Shown here: piece after piece, positions 25,775-33,519 of the stretch
Layout: each line of letters starts with the position of its first letter
How positions within the stretch are numbered: position 1 is the stretch's first letter
Assembly (NCBI RefSeq): GCF_963664415.1
Contig: NZ_OY761443.1
Location: 186,001-250,000, forward strand
From: an uncultured Desulfobacter sp.
Lineage (GTDB): Bacteria; Desulfobacterota; Desulfobacteria; Desulfobacterales; Desulfobacteraceae
Direction: 5' to 3'
Length of the DNA stretch: 64,000 bases
Position numbers and translations under genes: made by a program
Notes under the pieces: model-generated
The model's input: only the letters and a program-made list of their open reading frames with translations
What the model was told of the DNA's origin: nothing
Database searches by the model: none

Positions 25775-26557
25775 ATGATGAAAAAATCACTGATCACCTC
25801 AGGGTTCATGTTTCTTGCTCTTATGTTCACAGCTGTAAGTGTCCAGGCACACTATGGGATGGTTATTCCTTCAGACAACATGGTTATGCCTGATGACGAC
25901 CGCACCGTTCATATCACGGCCTCTTTTTCCCATCCTTTCGAGGGCATTGGAATGGAACTTGTCAAGCCCAAGGTATTTGCCGTACGCGCCAACGGTGAGG
26001 CCCAGGATCTTTTAAGTGCCTTGAAATCGACAAAGGTTATGGATCAATCGGCCTGGCAAACCGATTACAAAATCAAAAGACCCGGCGTTTACATGTTCTA
26101 CATGGAGCCCGAACCCTATTGGGAGCCTGCCGAAGACTGCTTTATCATTCATTACACCAAAACTGTTGTGACGGCTTTCGGTGATGACGAGGGATGGGAC
26201 CAGGAGATCGGACTGAAAACAGAAATCGTTCCGTTGTCAAAGCCTTTTGCACAGTATGCCGGTAATGTATTCCAGGGTATCGTGAAGCTCGACGGCAAAG
26301 CCGTACCTTACGCAGAAGTTGAGGTGGAATATTACAACGAAAACAAAAATTCCGAAGCCCCCACGGACTATATGGTGACCCAGACCATCAAGGCTGATGG
26401 CAACGGCGTATTTACCTATGCGGCCCCCAAGGCGGGTTGGTGGGGATTTGCGGCGCTCAATGAAGCCGATTTTACCCTGAAAGCGGATGGTCAGGAAAAA
26501 GGTGTTGAGTTGGGCGCGGTGATCTGGGTAAAATTCGAAAATTGGAAAACTAAATAG
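25775..26557 (+). CDS. DUF4198-type periplasmic protein of a Ni/Co importer
   Basis: Secreted protein of 260 aa with a clear signal peptide (KKSLITSGFMFLALMFTAVSVQA cut after QA) and beta-sandwich domains. This matches DUF4198 proteins that accompany ECF nickel transporters and are thought to help deliver metal. The mature N-terminus begins HYGM, with a His close to the processed end. The ATG at 25775 is chosen because AGGAGAG precedes it. It is the first gene of the importer operon, nine bases upstream of cbiM/nikM. No NikR box or metal riboswitch could be recognised in the 200-bp leader. Confidence 0.85.
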   Translation: MMKKSLITSGFMFLALMFTAVSVQAHYGMVIPSDNMVMPDDDRTVHITASFSHPFEGIGMELVKPKVFAVRANGEAQDLLSALKSTKVMDQSAWQTDYKIKRPGVYMFYMEPEPYWEPAEDCFIIHYTKTVVTAFGDDEGWDQEIGLKTEIVPLSKPFAQYAGNVFQGIVKLDGKAVPYAEVEVEYYNENKNSEAPTDYMVTQTIKADGNGVFTYAAPKAGWWGFAALNEADFTLKADGQEKGVELGAVIWVKFENWKTK

Positions 26558-26565
26558 AAGGTATT

Positions 26566-27225
26566 ATGCATATTTCTGAAGGTGTTCTTTCTGCACCGGT
26601 TTTAGGTGCCGGGATGGTTATGGCCGCGGCCGGCACGGCTGTCGGCTTAAAAAAACTCAAAGAAGATAAAATCCCCCAGGCCGCTATTTTGTCGGCCGCT
26701 TTTTTTGTGGCATCACTGGTTCATGTACCCATCGGGCCTTCCAGCGCCCATTTGATTCTCAACGGAATTCTTGGCCTGATGCTCGGGTGGGTCGCCTTCC
26801 CCTCTATTTTGATTGCACTCCTGCTTCAGGGCGTGCTGTTCCAATTTGGCGGCATCACCACACTGGGCGTCAACACGGTAATCATGGCCACCCCTGCCGT
26901 ACTCTGTTATTACCTGTTTGCAAGCTTAGTCCACAAACCGGGCGCCATATCCTATGCCGCCTGTTTTGCCTGTGGCTTTTTAAGTGTTTGTTTCAGCAGT
27001 TTGCTGGTGGGCGCCGCCCTGATGTTTACCCAGGAGAGCTTTTTAGAAGTGGCCTGGGCCGTTGTTATCACCCATTTTCCGGTCATGTTCATTGAGGGGC
27101 TTGTGGCGGTTTTCTGTGTGGGTTTCCTTAAAAAAGTGCAGCCCGAGCTTTTGCCCAAATGGTCTGAGGCACAGCAGCAAGCCGCAATGGAAAGCAGAAC
27201 GACCATGGTTGAAAAACAGGTATAA
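26566..27225 (+). CDS. cbiM: ECF nickel/cobalt transporter substrate-specificity subunit (CbiM/NikM)
   Basis: Integral membrane S-component of 219 aa with 6-7 TM segments. The N-terminus MHISEGVLS is the family metal-binding motif (Met1, His2 and a later His chelate Ni2+ or Co2+); HVPIGPSSAHLILNG is the second family signature. It binds the metal ion and docks on the CbiQ/CbiO energising module encoded downstream. Nickel is favoured over cobalt because the neighbours are of the DUF4198/NikL kind, not CbiN. Confidence 0.93.
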   Translation: MHISEGVLSAPVLGAGMVMAAAGTAVGLKKLKEDKIPQAAILSAAFFVASLVHVPIGPSSAHLILNGILGLMLGWVAFPSILIALLLQGVLFQFGGITTLGVNTVIMATPAVLCYYLFASLVHKPGAISYAACFACGFLSVCFSSLLVGAALMFTQESFLEVAWAVVITHFPVMFIEGLVAVFCVGFLKKVQPELLPKWSEAQQQAAMESRTTMVEKQV

Positions 27226-27263
27226 GGATCATAATCTTAAATACGGTTTAATGGTGACTGATC

Positions 27264-27902
27264 ATGATGTATCGAAAATATATTTTAAAACTTTTCTGCC
27301 TGATGCTCTTTTTAATTCTTTCAACCGGCAATGCTCTGGCGCATAAAGTCACGGTATTCGCCTGGGTGGAAGGGGACACTGTGTTAGGGGAAAGCAAATT
27401 CAGTGGCGGGAAAAAAGCACAGAACTCAGAAATTATTGTCTGGGACTTGAACGGAAGAGAACTTTTGCGCACCCGGACCAATGAAAAAGGAGAATTTTCC
27501 TTCCCGATTCCTGAAAAAACAGCCATGCGCATTGAACTTATTGCCGGCATGGGGCATAAGGCCGAATGGATCATTCCCCTGGAAGATTTCGGAGAAACGG
27601 TGGCAGCCGAAAATACCCAGGTTGAAAAAATTGATTCCTCAGAACCTGGGGCAAAGAGCGATTCCGGACAGACCGCACAGACGACGGTAAACATTGATCC
27701 GGTCCAGTTGGAAACCATTGTAGAAAAGGCCGTAACCAAGGCGCTAAATCAAAAAATTACACCGTTGACCAAAATGGTGGCGGACTTGGAGCAGAAAGGC
27801 CCGTCCATGAATGAAATTCTTGGGGGTATCGGATACATATTCGGCCTGATGGGCGTGGCCATGTATTTTTCATCCCGCAGAAAAAAACAAGCCACCTCAT
27901 GA
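27264..27902 (+). CDS. NikL-like membrane-anchored accessory protein of the importer
   Basis: Signal peptide ending NALAHK, a periplasmic beta-sandwich domain (VTVFAWVEGDTVLGESKF... GEFSFPIP) and one C-terminal membrane helix (GYIFGLMGVAMYF) followed by a basic tail. This architecture replaces CbiN in NikMLQO-type nickel transporters. A helical stretch at 150-180 (PVQLETIVEKAVTKALNQ) precedes the TM. The second Met is an equally possible start. The stop overlaps the cbiQ start by four bases. It probably contributes to metal loading of CbiM/NikM. Confidence 0.82.
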   Translation: MMYRKYILKLFCLMLFLILSTGNALAHKVTVFAWVEGDTVLGESKFSGGKKAQNSEIIVWDLNGRELLRTRTNEKGEFSFPIPEKTAMRIELIAGMGHKAEWIIPLEDFGETVAAENTQVEKIDSSEPGAKSDSGQTAQTTVNIDPVQLETIVEKAVTKALNQKITPLTKMVADLEQKGPSMNEILGGIGYIFGLMGVAMYFSSRRKKQATS

Positions 27903-28651
27903 TTGAAGAGCTTTTTGCTTGTGGGTATTCATTTATTCACAAAACCGATCCCAGGTGCAGGGTGGTCGCAGCCACCCTGCTGTGCTTTGTCATTGCCCTT
28001 GGCCAAAAACCGCCCATGCTCTGGACAGGGCTGGGACTTGCCGTAATTCTCGTGCTATGGGCCCGGTTAAACCTTATTTTGGTGTTCAGGCGTCTGCTTG
28101 TAGTCTGGGGATTTCTATTGTTTTTGTGGGCCATTCTACCCTTTACCTATGAGGGGGAAGTGGTCCGGCAAATCGGAAAGCTTGGCATCACCCGGCAGGG
28201 CATTGACCTGTGTACTGTAATCTCGATTAAATCCAATGCCATCCTGCTGGTATTCATTGCTCTGATCACCACCATGGAGTTCAGTACCCTGGGATATACC
28301 CTAAATTTTTTCAAAATCCCTAAAAAGCTTGTGCATCTGCTGTTGCTCACCTATCGGTATATTTTTGTCATTGAACAGGAGTACCGACGCCTTGTCCGGG
28401 CTGCAAAACTGCGCAGTTTTCGTCCCGGGACCAATATGCACACGTACCAAACTTACGCCTATCTTTGCGGCATGCTGTTTGTCCGGGCATCGGCCAGGGC
28501 CCAAAGGGTATACAATGCCATGAGATGCCGGGGATTTTCAGGCAGATTTGTCTGTCTGCATGAATTTGCCCTCTCCCCTACGGACGGAATTTGGACTTTT
28601 GCTGTACTTACTGCTGCAGCCGGCCTGATTTTTATGGAGATCACCCTATGA
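27899..28651 (+). CDS. cbiQ: ECF transporter T component (CbiQ/NikQ)
   Basis: Transmembrane coupling subunit of 250 aa with about five TM segments. It has the characteristic Ala-Arg-Gly-like coupling motifs near the C-terminus (RAAKLRSF and YNAMRCRGFSG) that contact the ATPase. It begins within the last codons of the NikL-like gene and overlaps cbiO, so these genes are translationally coupled. Confidence 0.92.
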   Translation: MIEELFACGYSFIHKTDPRCRVVAATLLCFVIALGQKPPMLWTGLGLAVILVLWARLNLILVFRRLLVVWGFLLFLWAILPFTYEGEVVRQIGKLGITRQGIDLCTVISIKSNAILLVFIALITTMEFSTLGYTLNFFKIPKKLVHLLLLTYRYIFVIEQEYRRLVRAAKLRSFRPGTNMHTYQTYAYLCGMLFVRASARAQRVYNAMRCRGFSGRFVCLHEFALSPTDGIWTFAVLTAAAGLIFMEITL

Positions 28652-29361
28652 CAACATCGCCCCCCATCCTGCGCCTTGAGAACATCAGTTTCAGCTACCC
28701 GGGCCGGGGCAGAGTCTTAGACAATCTAAGCCTTGAAATCAACAAAGGGGATCGTATCGGGTTGGTGGGTCCCAACGGCAGCGGGAAAACCACCCTGTTT
28801 CATATTATCATGGGGTTACTTTCCGCTTCATCCGGTACCATTGAGTTTTTCGGAAAACCGGTCAAAACCCAAAAAGATTTCAGGAAAGTTTACAAAAAGG
28901 TGGGGCTGCTGTTCCAGGATGCCGATGACCAGTTGTTCAGCCCCACGGTTCTGGAAGATGTGGCTTTTGGGCCGCTAAACCTGGGCCAATCAAAAGCCGA
29001 AGCCCGAAATATTGCCCAGTATACCTTGGACCGTCTGGGTATCGCCCATTTTGAAAACAGGGTTACCCACAAACTGTCCGGCGGGGAAAAGCGTTTGGTA
29101 GCCCTGGCAACGGTGCTTTCCATGGAGCCTGAACTGCTGCTGCTGGACGAACCCAGCACAGGGCTTGATGAAAACACCAAATCCACCCTGGTTGACGTAT
29201 TGAATCGTCTTGAGCTTTCATATATCCTGATCTCCCATGAAAACGATTTTATGTCCCAGATCACCGATACCATGTTTATGATGGAAAACGGTCAGTTGAC
29301 CAAAGACGCCCATATTCACAGCTACGTTCATACCCATCCCAACCCCGGGCAGCGCCATTGA
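28648..29361 (+). CDS. cbiO: ECF transporter ATPase (CbiO/NikO)
   Basis: ABC ATPase of 237 aa that powers nickel/cobalt uptake. Walker A is GPNGSGKTT, the Q-loop is LLFQDADDQLF, the signature is KLSGGEKR, Walker B is LLLLDEPSTGLD and the switch His is in LISHEND. The start overlaps the cbiQ stop (ATGA). The C-terminal tail is His-rich (HIHSYVHTHPNPGQRH), which could chelate the transported metal. Confidence 0.95.
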   Translation: MTTSPPILRLENISFSYPGRGRVLDNLSLEINKGDRIGLVGPNGSGKTTLFHIIMGLLSASSGTIEFFGKPVKTQKDFRKVYKKVGLLFQDADDQLFSPTVLEDVAFGPLNLGQSKAEARNIAQYTLDRLGIAHFENRVTHKLSGGEKRLVALATVLSMEPELLLLDEPSTGLDENTKSTLVDVLNRLELSYILISHENDFMSQITDTMFMMENGQLTKDAHIHSYVHTHPNPGQRH

Positions 29362-29365
29362 TTCG

Positions 29366-29653
29366 TTGTCTGTAACGATTACGAACCTCAACGGGATAGA
29401 AATCGTCCAGGGAGACGATGCCACCCTGGCCGACCTGAACTGGGATGTTGTGCTGGTGGCCGCCCTTGCCCATGTAACACCTGAAGGCCTGCTTGCAGGA
29501 AAGCATGAAGATGTCTATCATTGCTTTGGGCATCTGGACCGTTGAGCAGCCATTGACATTGACGACGGCCAGGCAGAGGCACTGCGCTGTGACCCTGAAC
29601 TACCAAAAGTCCTGGACCATATCTCCCAGTTAAAACGGGCCAATGGTCTGCGC
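29366..29653 (+). other. 5' part of the nicotianamine-synthase-like frame, containing in-frame UGA
   Basis: This 288-bp stretch is open in the same frame as the downstream gene except for one TGA at 29543-29545. It encodes a coding-like sequence before the TGA (NWDVVLVAALAHVTPEGLL) and one after it (AAIDIDDGQAEALRCDPELP). It contains no ATG; the only plausible start is TTG at 29366, with a poor RBS. A small stem with GCAG/CTGC arms and loop AGGCA starts about 27 nt after the TGA. Options are a selenocysteine codon, a nonsense mutation in a decaying gene, or an unrelated 5' frame. Confidence 0.5.
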
Positions 29654-30226
29654 ATGGAAATCCATAATGCCAAGACCGTTATCAGTTCTTCCTCACCTTG
29701 GGATACTGTCAAGCAGTTTGTTTATTTCCCCAATTATATGGAACTTGCGCGCATGGAATACACCGGCGCAAACCTTTGTCCCGGCGACCGGGTGGTATTT
29801 TTAGGGTCCGGCCCCATGACCCTGACCCTGGTCTGCCTTTGTGTCCAGTACAAAATTTATAGCATCGGCATTGAGCTGTTCTCAGAATATGCACAGCTTT
29901 CAAGAAAGCTGATGACGGCTCTTGGCCTTGAAAAACAGGTAAAAATCATTGAAGGCAGCCACTTTTCTCTCCCCTTGTCCGAACCCTGCCGGCTGATCAT
30001 GGTGGGTGCCGATGCGCTTCCCAAAGATAAAATTTTTGCCCATCTATCAAAGCACCTTGACCAGGGCACGGCCCTGTCCTACCGAATCTATGAAAAAGGC
30101 CTGCGCAGGCTCCTGGATGTCCAGTCAAACTTCAAACTGCCCCAGGGAATCAAAGAAGTGACCCGGATCAGGCCCCAACCTCCCGTTAATAACACATCAG
30201 TATTCACCATTATCGATCGCGTTTGA
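29654..30226 (+). CDS. Nicotianamine-synthase-like SAM-dependent protein, 3' part
   Basis: From the first ATG the product is 190 aa. The Rossmann SAM-binding motif RVVFLGSGPMTLTLVCL and the later SYRIYEKGLRRLLD stretch resemble nicotianamine synthases (family length about 270 aa). The N-terminal helical domain lies partly upstream of this ATG, in 29546-29653, so this ATG is probably not the true start; its RBS is also weak. Position directly after a nickel/cobalt importer suggests production of a metal-chelating opine or nicotianamine-like compound, or methyl transfer. The last codons and stop lie inside a family-B palindrome. Confidence 0.7.
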   Translation: MEIHNAKTVISSSSPWDTVKQFVYFPNYMELARMEYTGANLCPGDRVVFLGSGPMTLTLVCLCVQYKIYSIGIELFSEYAQLSRKLMTALGLEKQVKIIEGSHFSLPLSEPCRLIMVGADALPKDKIFAHLSKHLDQGTALSYRIYEKGLRRLLDVQSNFKLPQGIKEVTRIRPQPPVNNTSVFTIIDRV

Positions 30227-30344
30227 ACGAAAAGTTACCCATCTGCGGCGTTGCAACAAAAATTTGTAATCCTCACATACTATATTATGCTCCGGTTACA
30301 AATTTTTCTGCGCCTTGCACCTGGGCAATTTTTCGCCCAAACGC
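30219..30344. repeat. Palindromic repeat family B, long form
   Basis: 126-bp imperfect palindrome. The outer arms GCGTTTGAACGAAAAGTT and CAATTTTTCGCCCAAACGC pair, then CTGCGGCG/TTGCA pairs with GCGCCTTGCA-side sequence, then AAATTTGTAA with TTACAAATTT around a core with CTCCGG and TATATTA. It supplies the stop codon of the nicotianamine-synthase-like frame (TGA at 30224). Confidence 0.8.
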
Positions 30345-30400
30345 TGATGTTAGCCATCAGGCCTTAATATTGTAAAAAAACAAAAATTATTGCATAAACA

Positions 30401-30442
30401 ACCATATCAGACTATGGTATCAGTTTTGCGAATATTGCAAAA
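30401..30442. promoter_or_regulatory. Two palindromes upstream of the TRAP operon
   Basis: ACCATA-TCAGAC-TATGGT (30401-30418) and TTTTGC-GAATATT-GCAAAA (30424-30442) lie 43-84 bp before the dctP ATG. They are candidate operators for the TRAP operon; no regulator gene is adjacent. The surrounding region is AT-rich and promoter-like. Confidence 0.5.
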
Positions 30443-30484
30443 TTATTGAAGAAAAAATATTTTTATACCAACAAGGGAGGGAGA

Positions 30485-31552
30485 ATGTTGAATAAAATCA
30501 TTCGTTTTTTTGCGGTTATATCATTGATAGGTTGTCTGGGCTTCGGATTAACCACCCAGGTTTTTGCTAAAAATGTTTTACTTAAAGTGCCCTGTTCAGT
30601 GCCGTTCAGTGTGCCCATTCTGGGCCAGGATATCGTGGGCACCATTGCCGATACGATCAACAAGTCATCAAACGGCACGCTGAAAGTCAAACTCTACGCT
30701 CCCGGAAAACTGGTACCATCTCTGGAAGTGCTTGATGCGGTCAGCTCAGGCAAAACCAATGCCGGATATACGGCAGCGTTCTACTATGCAGGCAAGAATC
30801 CGGCCAGTGTTCTTTTCAGTTCTTTTCCCTTTGGACCGGACCCTGAAGAATATATTGCCTGGTATTACTACGGCAACGGCTTAAAGCTTTACCAGGAGAT
30901 GTATGACCATTACGGATACAACGTCAAGGTGCTGCCGGCAGGTATCATCAGTGCCGAGACCTCGGGCTGGTTCACCAAACCCATTGAAAAGGTTGAAGAC
31001 CTTAAAGGCATTAAAATGCGTATTTCCGGCCTTGGCGGTCAGGTGCTGACCAAACTTGGGGTATCTGTCACCATGCTGCCTGTAGGTGAAATTTTCCAGG
31101 CCCTGGAAAAAGGACTGATTGATGCCACGGAATTTTCCATGCCCGTGTGCGATGCGCCTTTGGGTTTTTATAAAGTGGCAAAATACAACTATTACCCGGG
31201 CTGGCACCAGCCCTCCACCGTTCAGGAACTCTTAATTAACAAAGACACCTGGAACGCCCTGGATAAATCCCAGCAGACCCTGATCGAAACCGCCTGCATG
31301 GCCGCCACCCTGAAATCTTTGGCCTTGAGCAATGGAATGCAAGGCAAAATTATCAAGGAAAATGCAGAAAAACATGGGGTTAAAAACCTGTACTGGTCCG
31401 ACGAGATGCTGGCGGCTTTTGAATCAGCCTGGAAAGAGGTTGTGCAAGAAGAGATTGCCAAAGACCCTATGTTCAAAAAAACATGGGAAGACCTGGAACA
31501 GTTCAGGGCCGAATACAAGAAATGGGCGGATGTGGGATTTTTGCCCCGGTAA
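30485..31552 (+). CDS. dctP: TRAP transporter substrate-binding protein DctP
   Basis: Periplasmic solute-binding protein of 355 aa with an N-terminal signal peptide (cut after QVFA). The family signature around Arg (LKGIKMRISGLGGQVLTKLG, the DctP carboxylate-binding Arg region) and GLIDATEFSMP are visible. RBS AGGGAGGG fixes the ATG at 30485 over an earlier in-frame ATG. The ligand is probably an organic anion. First gene of dctPQM. Confidence 0.94.
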   Translation: MLNKIIRFFAVISLIGCLGFGLTTQVFAKNVLLKVPCSVPFSVPILGQDIVGTIADTINKSSNGTLKVKLYAPGKLVPSLEVLDAVSSGKTNAGYTAAFYYAGKNPASVLFSSFPFGPDPEEYIAWYYYGNGLKLYQEMYDHYGYNVKVLPAGIISAETSGWFTKPIEKVEDLKGIKMRISGLGGQVLTKLGVSVTMLPVGEIFQALEKGLIDATEFSMPVCDAPLGFYKVAKYNYYPGWHQPSTVQELLINKDTWNALDKSQQTLIETACMAATLKSLALSNGMQGKIIKENAEKHGVKNLYWSDEMLAAFESAWKEVVQEEIAKDPMFKKTWEDLEQFRAEYKKWADVGFLPR

Positions 31553-31558
31553 AATATT

Positions 31559-32074
31559 GTGAATGCCTTAGTTAATTTAATTGAAAAAACCATTATCCGC
31601 ATCGGCAAGGCCGTATCCTGGCTCAATGTTTTGCTGATTCTGGTTATTTTGGTCCAGGTGGTGATGCGTTATCTGTTCTCCTTTTCCTCCGTGGCTTTGG
31701 AAGAACTGCAATGGCACCTGTATGCCGTGGGTATTATGATAGGTTTATCCTATGCGCTGACTGAAAATACCCACGTGCGCCTGGACCTGCTCCATGGCAG
31801 GTTTCGAAAAAAAACCCGGGCATGGATTGATATTATCGGCCTGACCGTGCTGGTGTTGCCATGGTGTTATGTGATTCTCTACCACGGGTTTGATTTTGTG
31901 GCCGCCTCGTGGCGGGTCAAGGAGGCATCCGCCTCTCCCACGGGGCTTAGCTGCTACTACATTATAAAGTCCGTGATCCCCTTAAGTTTTGGTTTGCTGA
32001 CCCTGGCCGCCCTGGCCCGAATTTTAAAACAAATCCTGATCATTGCCGGAAAAAAGGTGCCCCATGACGCATGA
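31559..32074 (+). CDS. dctQ: TRAP transporter small permease DctQ
   Basis: Four-TM membrane protein of 171 aa with the family motif EELQWHLYAVGIMIGLSYAL. The start is GTG at 31559, six bases after the dctP stop. It overlaps dctM by 11 bp. It forms the TRAP permease with DctM and uses a sodium gradient. Confidence 0.93.
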   Translation: MNALVNLIEKTIIRIGKAVSWLNVLLILVILVQVVMRYLFSFSSVALEELQWHLYAVGIMIGLSYALTENTHVRLDLLHGRFRKKTRAWIDIIGLTVLVLPWCYVILYHGFDFVAASWRVKEASASPTGLSCYYIIKSVIPLSFGLLTLAALARILKQILIIAGKKVPHDA

Positions 32075-33449
32075 AGACATCCTGGTCATTGCCATGATGG
32101 CCTCCTTTATCGGCTTGCTTTTCACCGGTTTTCCCATAGCCCTCATCCTAGGTGGCGTCTCAGTCCTTTTTGCCTGTATCGGTTATGTTTCGGATCTTTA
32201 CTTCGGCACCATGACCGGTCTGGATTTCATGTCCATCGGCATGGAGGTCAACCGGATATTTGCCATCATGGACAACTGGATCATGGTGGCCCTGCCCATG
32301 TTCATTTTCATGGGCCTGATGCTGGACCGGTCCGGCATTGCCGAAAAGATGATGCAAAATATTCAGCTGCTTTTCGGCAGGGTAAGAGGAGGGCTGGCCA
32401 TCACAGTAACCCTCATCGGCATAATCCTTGCGGCCAGCACCGGGATCATCGGAGCTTCAGTGGTTTTGTTGGGGCTTTTATCCATGCCTGTCATGCTCAA
32501 TCAGGGATATTCCAAATCCCTGGCCTGCGGCACCATCTGCGGTGCAGGTACACTGGGCATCCTCATCCCGCCCTCCATTATGCTGGTCATGATGGCGGAC
32601 AGACTGGGGGTTCCCGTGGGGGATCTGTTCATGGGCGCGCTGTTCCCCGGGCTAGTACTGGCAACCCTTTACATGATTTATATTCTTGTACTGGCCTGGC
32701 TTTCCCCCCAAAAAGCGCCCTTGGTGCCGAACCAGCCGGACCTGACCTGGAAACTTGTGGGATCCGCCCTGAAAACCTGTATTCCACCGATGATCCTGGT
32801 ATTTGCCGTTTTAGGCACCATCTCATTCGGCATGGCAACGCCGACCGAAGCCAGCGGCATCGGGGCCCTGGGCGGCCTGGTCCTCACCATTGTCAACGGC
32901 CGGTTCAGTTTCAAGGTGTTAAAGCAAGTGGTCCACCAGACCTTCAGTATCACGGCCTATATTTTCGCCATCGTCATCGGGGCCACCTGTTTTGCCCTGG
33001 TGTTGCGGGAACTGGGCGGTGACGCCCTGGTGGAAGAGACCCTGACCAGCCTGCCCTTCGGTCCTTACGGCATTGTGGCATTTATCCTTGGTATTGTATT
33101 TTTCCTGGGCTTTTTCCTGGACTGGATCGAAATCACTTTGATTATCCTGCCCCTGCTGGCACCGGTAATCCCGTCGCTGGGCATAGATCTTGGTGTCTGG
33201 CCCAACATCGACAACCCCACCCTGATCTGGTTTGCCATCCTGGTGGCCGTGGTGCTCCAGACCTCGTTTCTTACGCCCCCGGTGGGTTTTGCCATCTTTT
33301 ATTTGCGGGGCGTCTGTCCGCCCGGGGTAAAGCTCAAGCATCTATATAAAGGCGTTATTCCCTTTATCATTCTTCAGCTCATTGGCCTTGCCCTCATTGT
33401 GATCTGGCCTGAAATCATCCTGTGGCTGCCTTCGGTGGCATACCAGTAA
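32064..33449 (+). CDS. dctM: TRAP transporter large permease DctM
   Basis: Membrane protein of 461 aa with about 12 TM segments. Conserved TRAP motifs include LFTGFPIALILGG, GTLGILIPPSIMLV and FLTPPVGFAIFYLRG. The start at 32064 overlaps the dctQ end. A decayed duplicate of its final ~22 codons lies at 40455-40523, on the far side of the TIR/MoxR cassette. It ends shortly before a bidirectional hairpin. Confidence 0.95.
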   Translation: MTHEDILVIAMMASFIGLLFTGFPIALILGGVSVLFACIGYVSDLYFGTMTGLDFMSIGMEVNRIFAIMDNWIMVALPMFIFMGLMLDRSGIAEKMMQNIQLLFGRVRGGLAITVTLIGIILAASTGIIGASVVLLGLLSMPVMLNQGYSKSLACGTICGAGTLGILIPPSIMLVMMADRLGVPVGDLFMGALFPGLVLATLYMIYILVLAWLSPQKAPLVPNQPDLTWKLVGSALKTCIPPMILVFAVLGTISFGMATPTEASGIGALGGLVLTIVNGRFSFKVLKQVVHQTFSITAYIFAIVIGATCFALVLRELGGDALVEETLTSLPFGPYGIVAFILGIVFFLGFFLDWIEITLIILPLLAPVIPSLGIDLGVWPNIDNPTLIWFAILVAVVLQTSFLTPPVGFAIFYLRGVCPPGVKLKHLYKGVIPFIILQLIGLALIVIWPEIILWLPSVAYQ

Positions 33450-33469
33450 ATCTATTATGAATCTGGACT

Positions 33470-33519
33470 CAGGTCTTGAATTATCCCTTTTTAACAAAAA
33501 TCTTATGATTCAAGACCTG
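33470..33519. terminator. Bidirectional terminator between dctM and the FGE-fold gene
   Basis: CAGGTCTTGAAT (33470-33481) pairs with ATTCAAGACCTG (33508-33519) around an AT-rich 26-nt loop. It separates convergent genes and overlaps the stop codon of the minus-strand gene. Confidence 0.65.

Noticed and set aside
27248..27739. Minus-strand frame of 163 codons opposite the NikL-like gene
   Set aside because: Antisense shadow of a gene with a signal peptide, TM and tight operon context on the plus strand.
6000..30400. CRISPR array suggested by repeated ~92-bp units
   Set aside because: Units are dispersed, in both orientations, far longer than CRISPR repeats, and lack regular unique spacers or cas genes.
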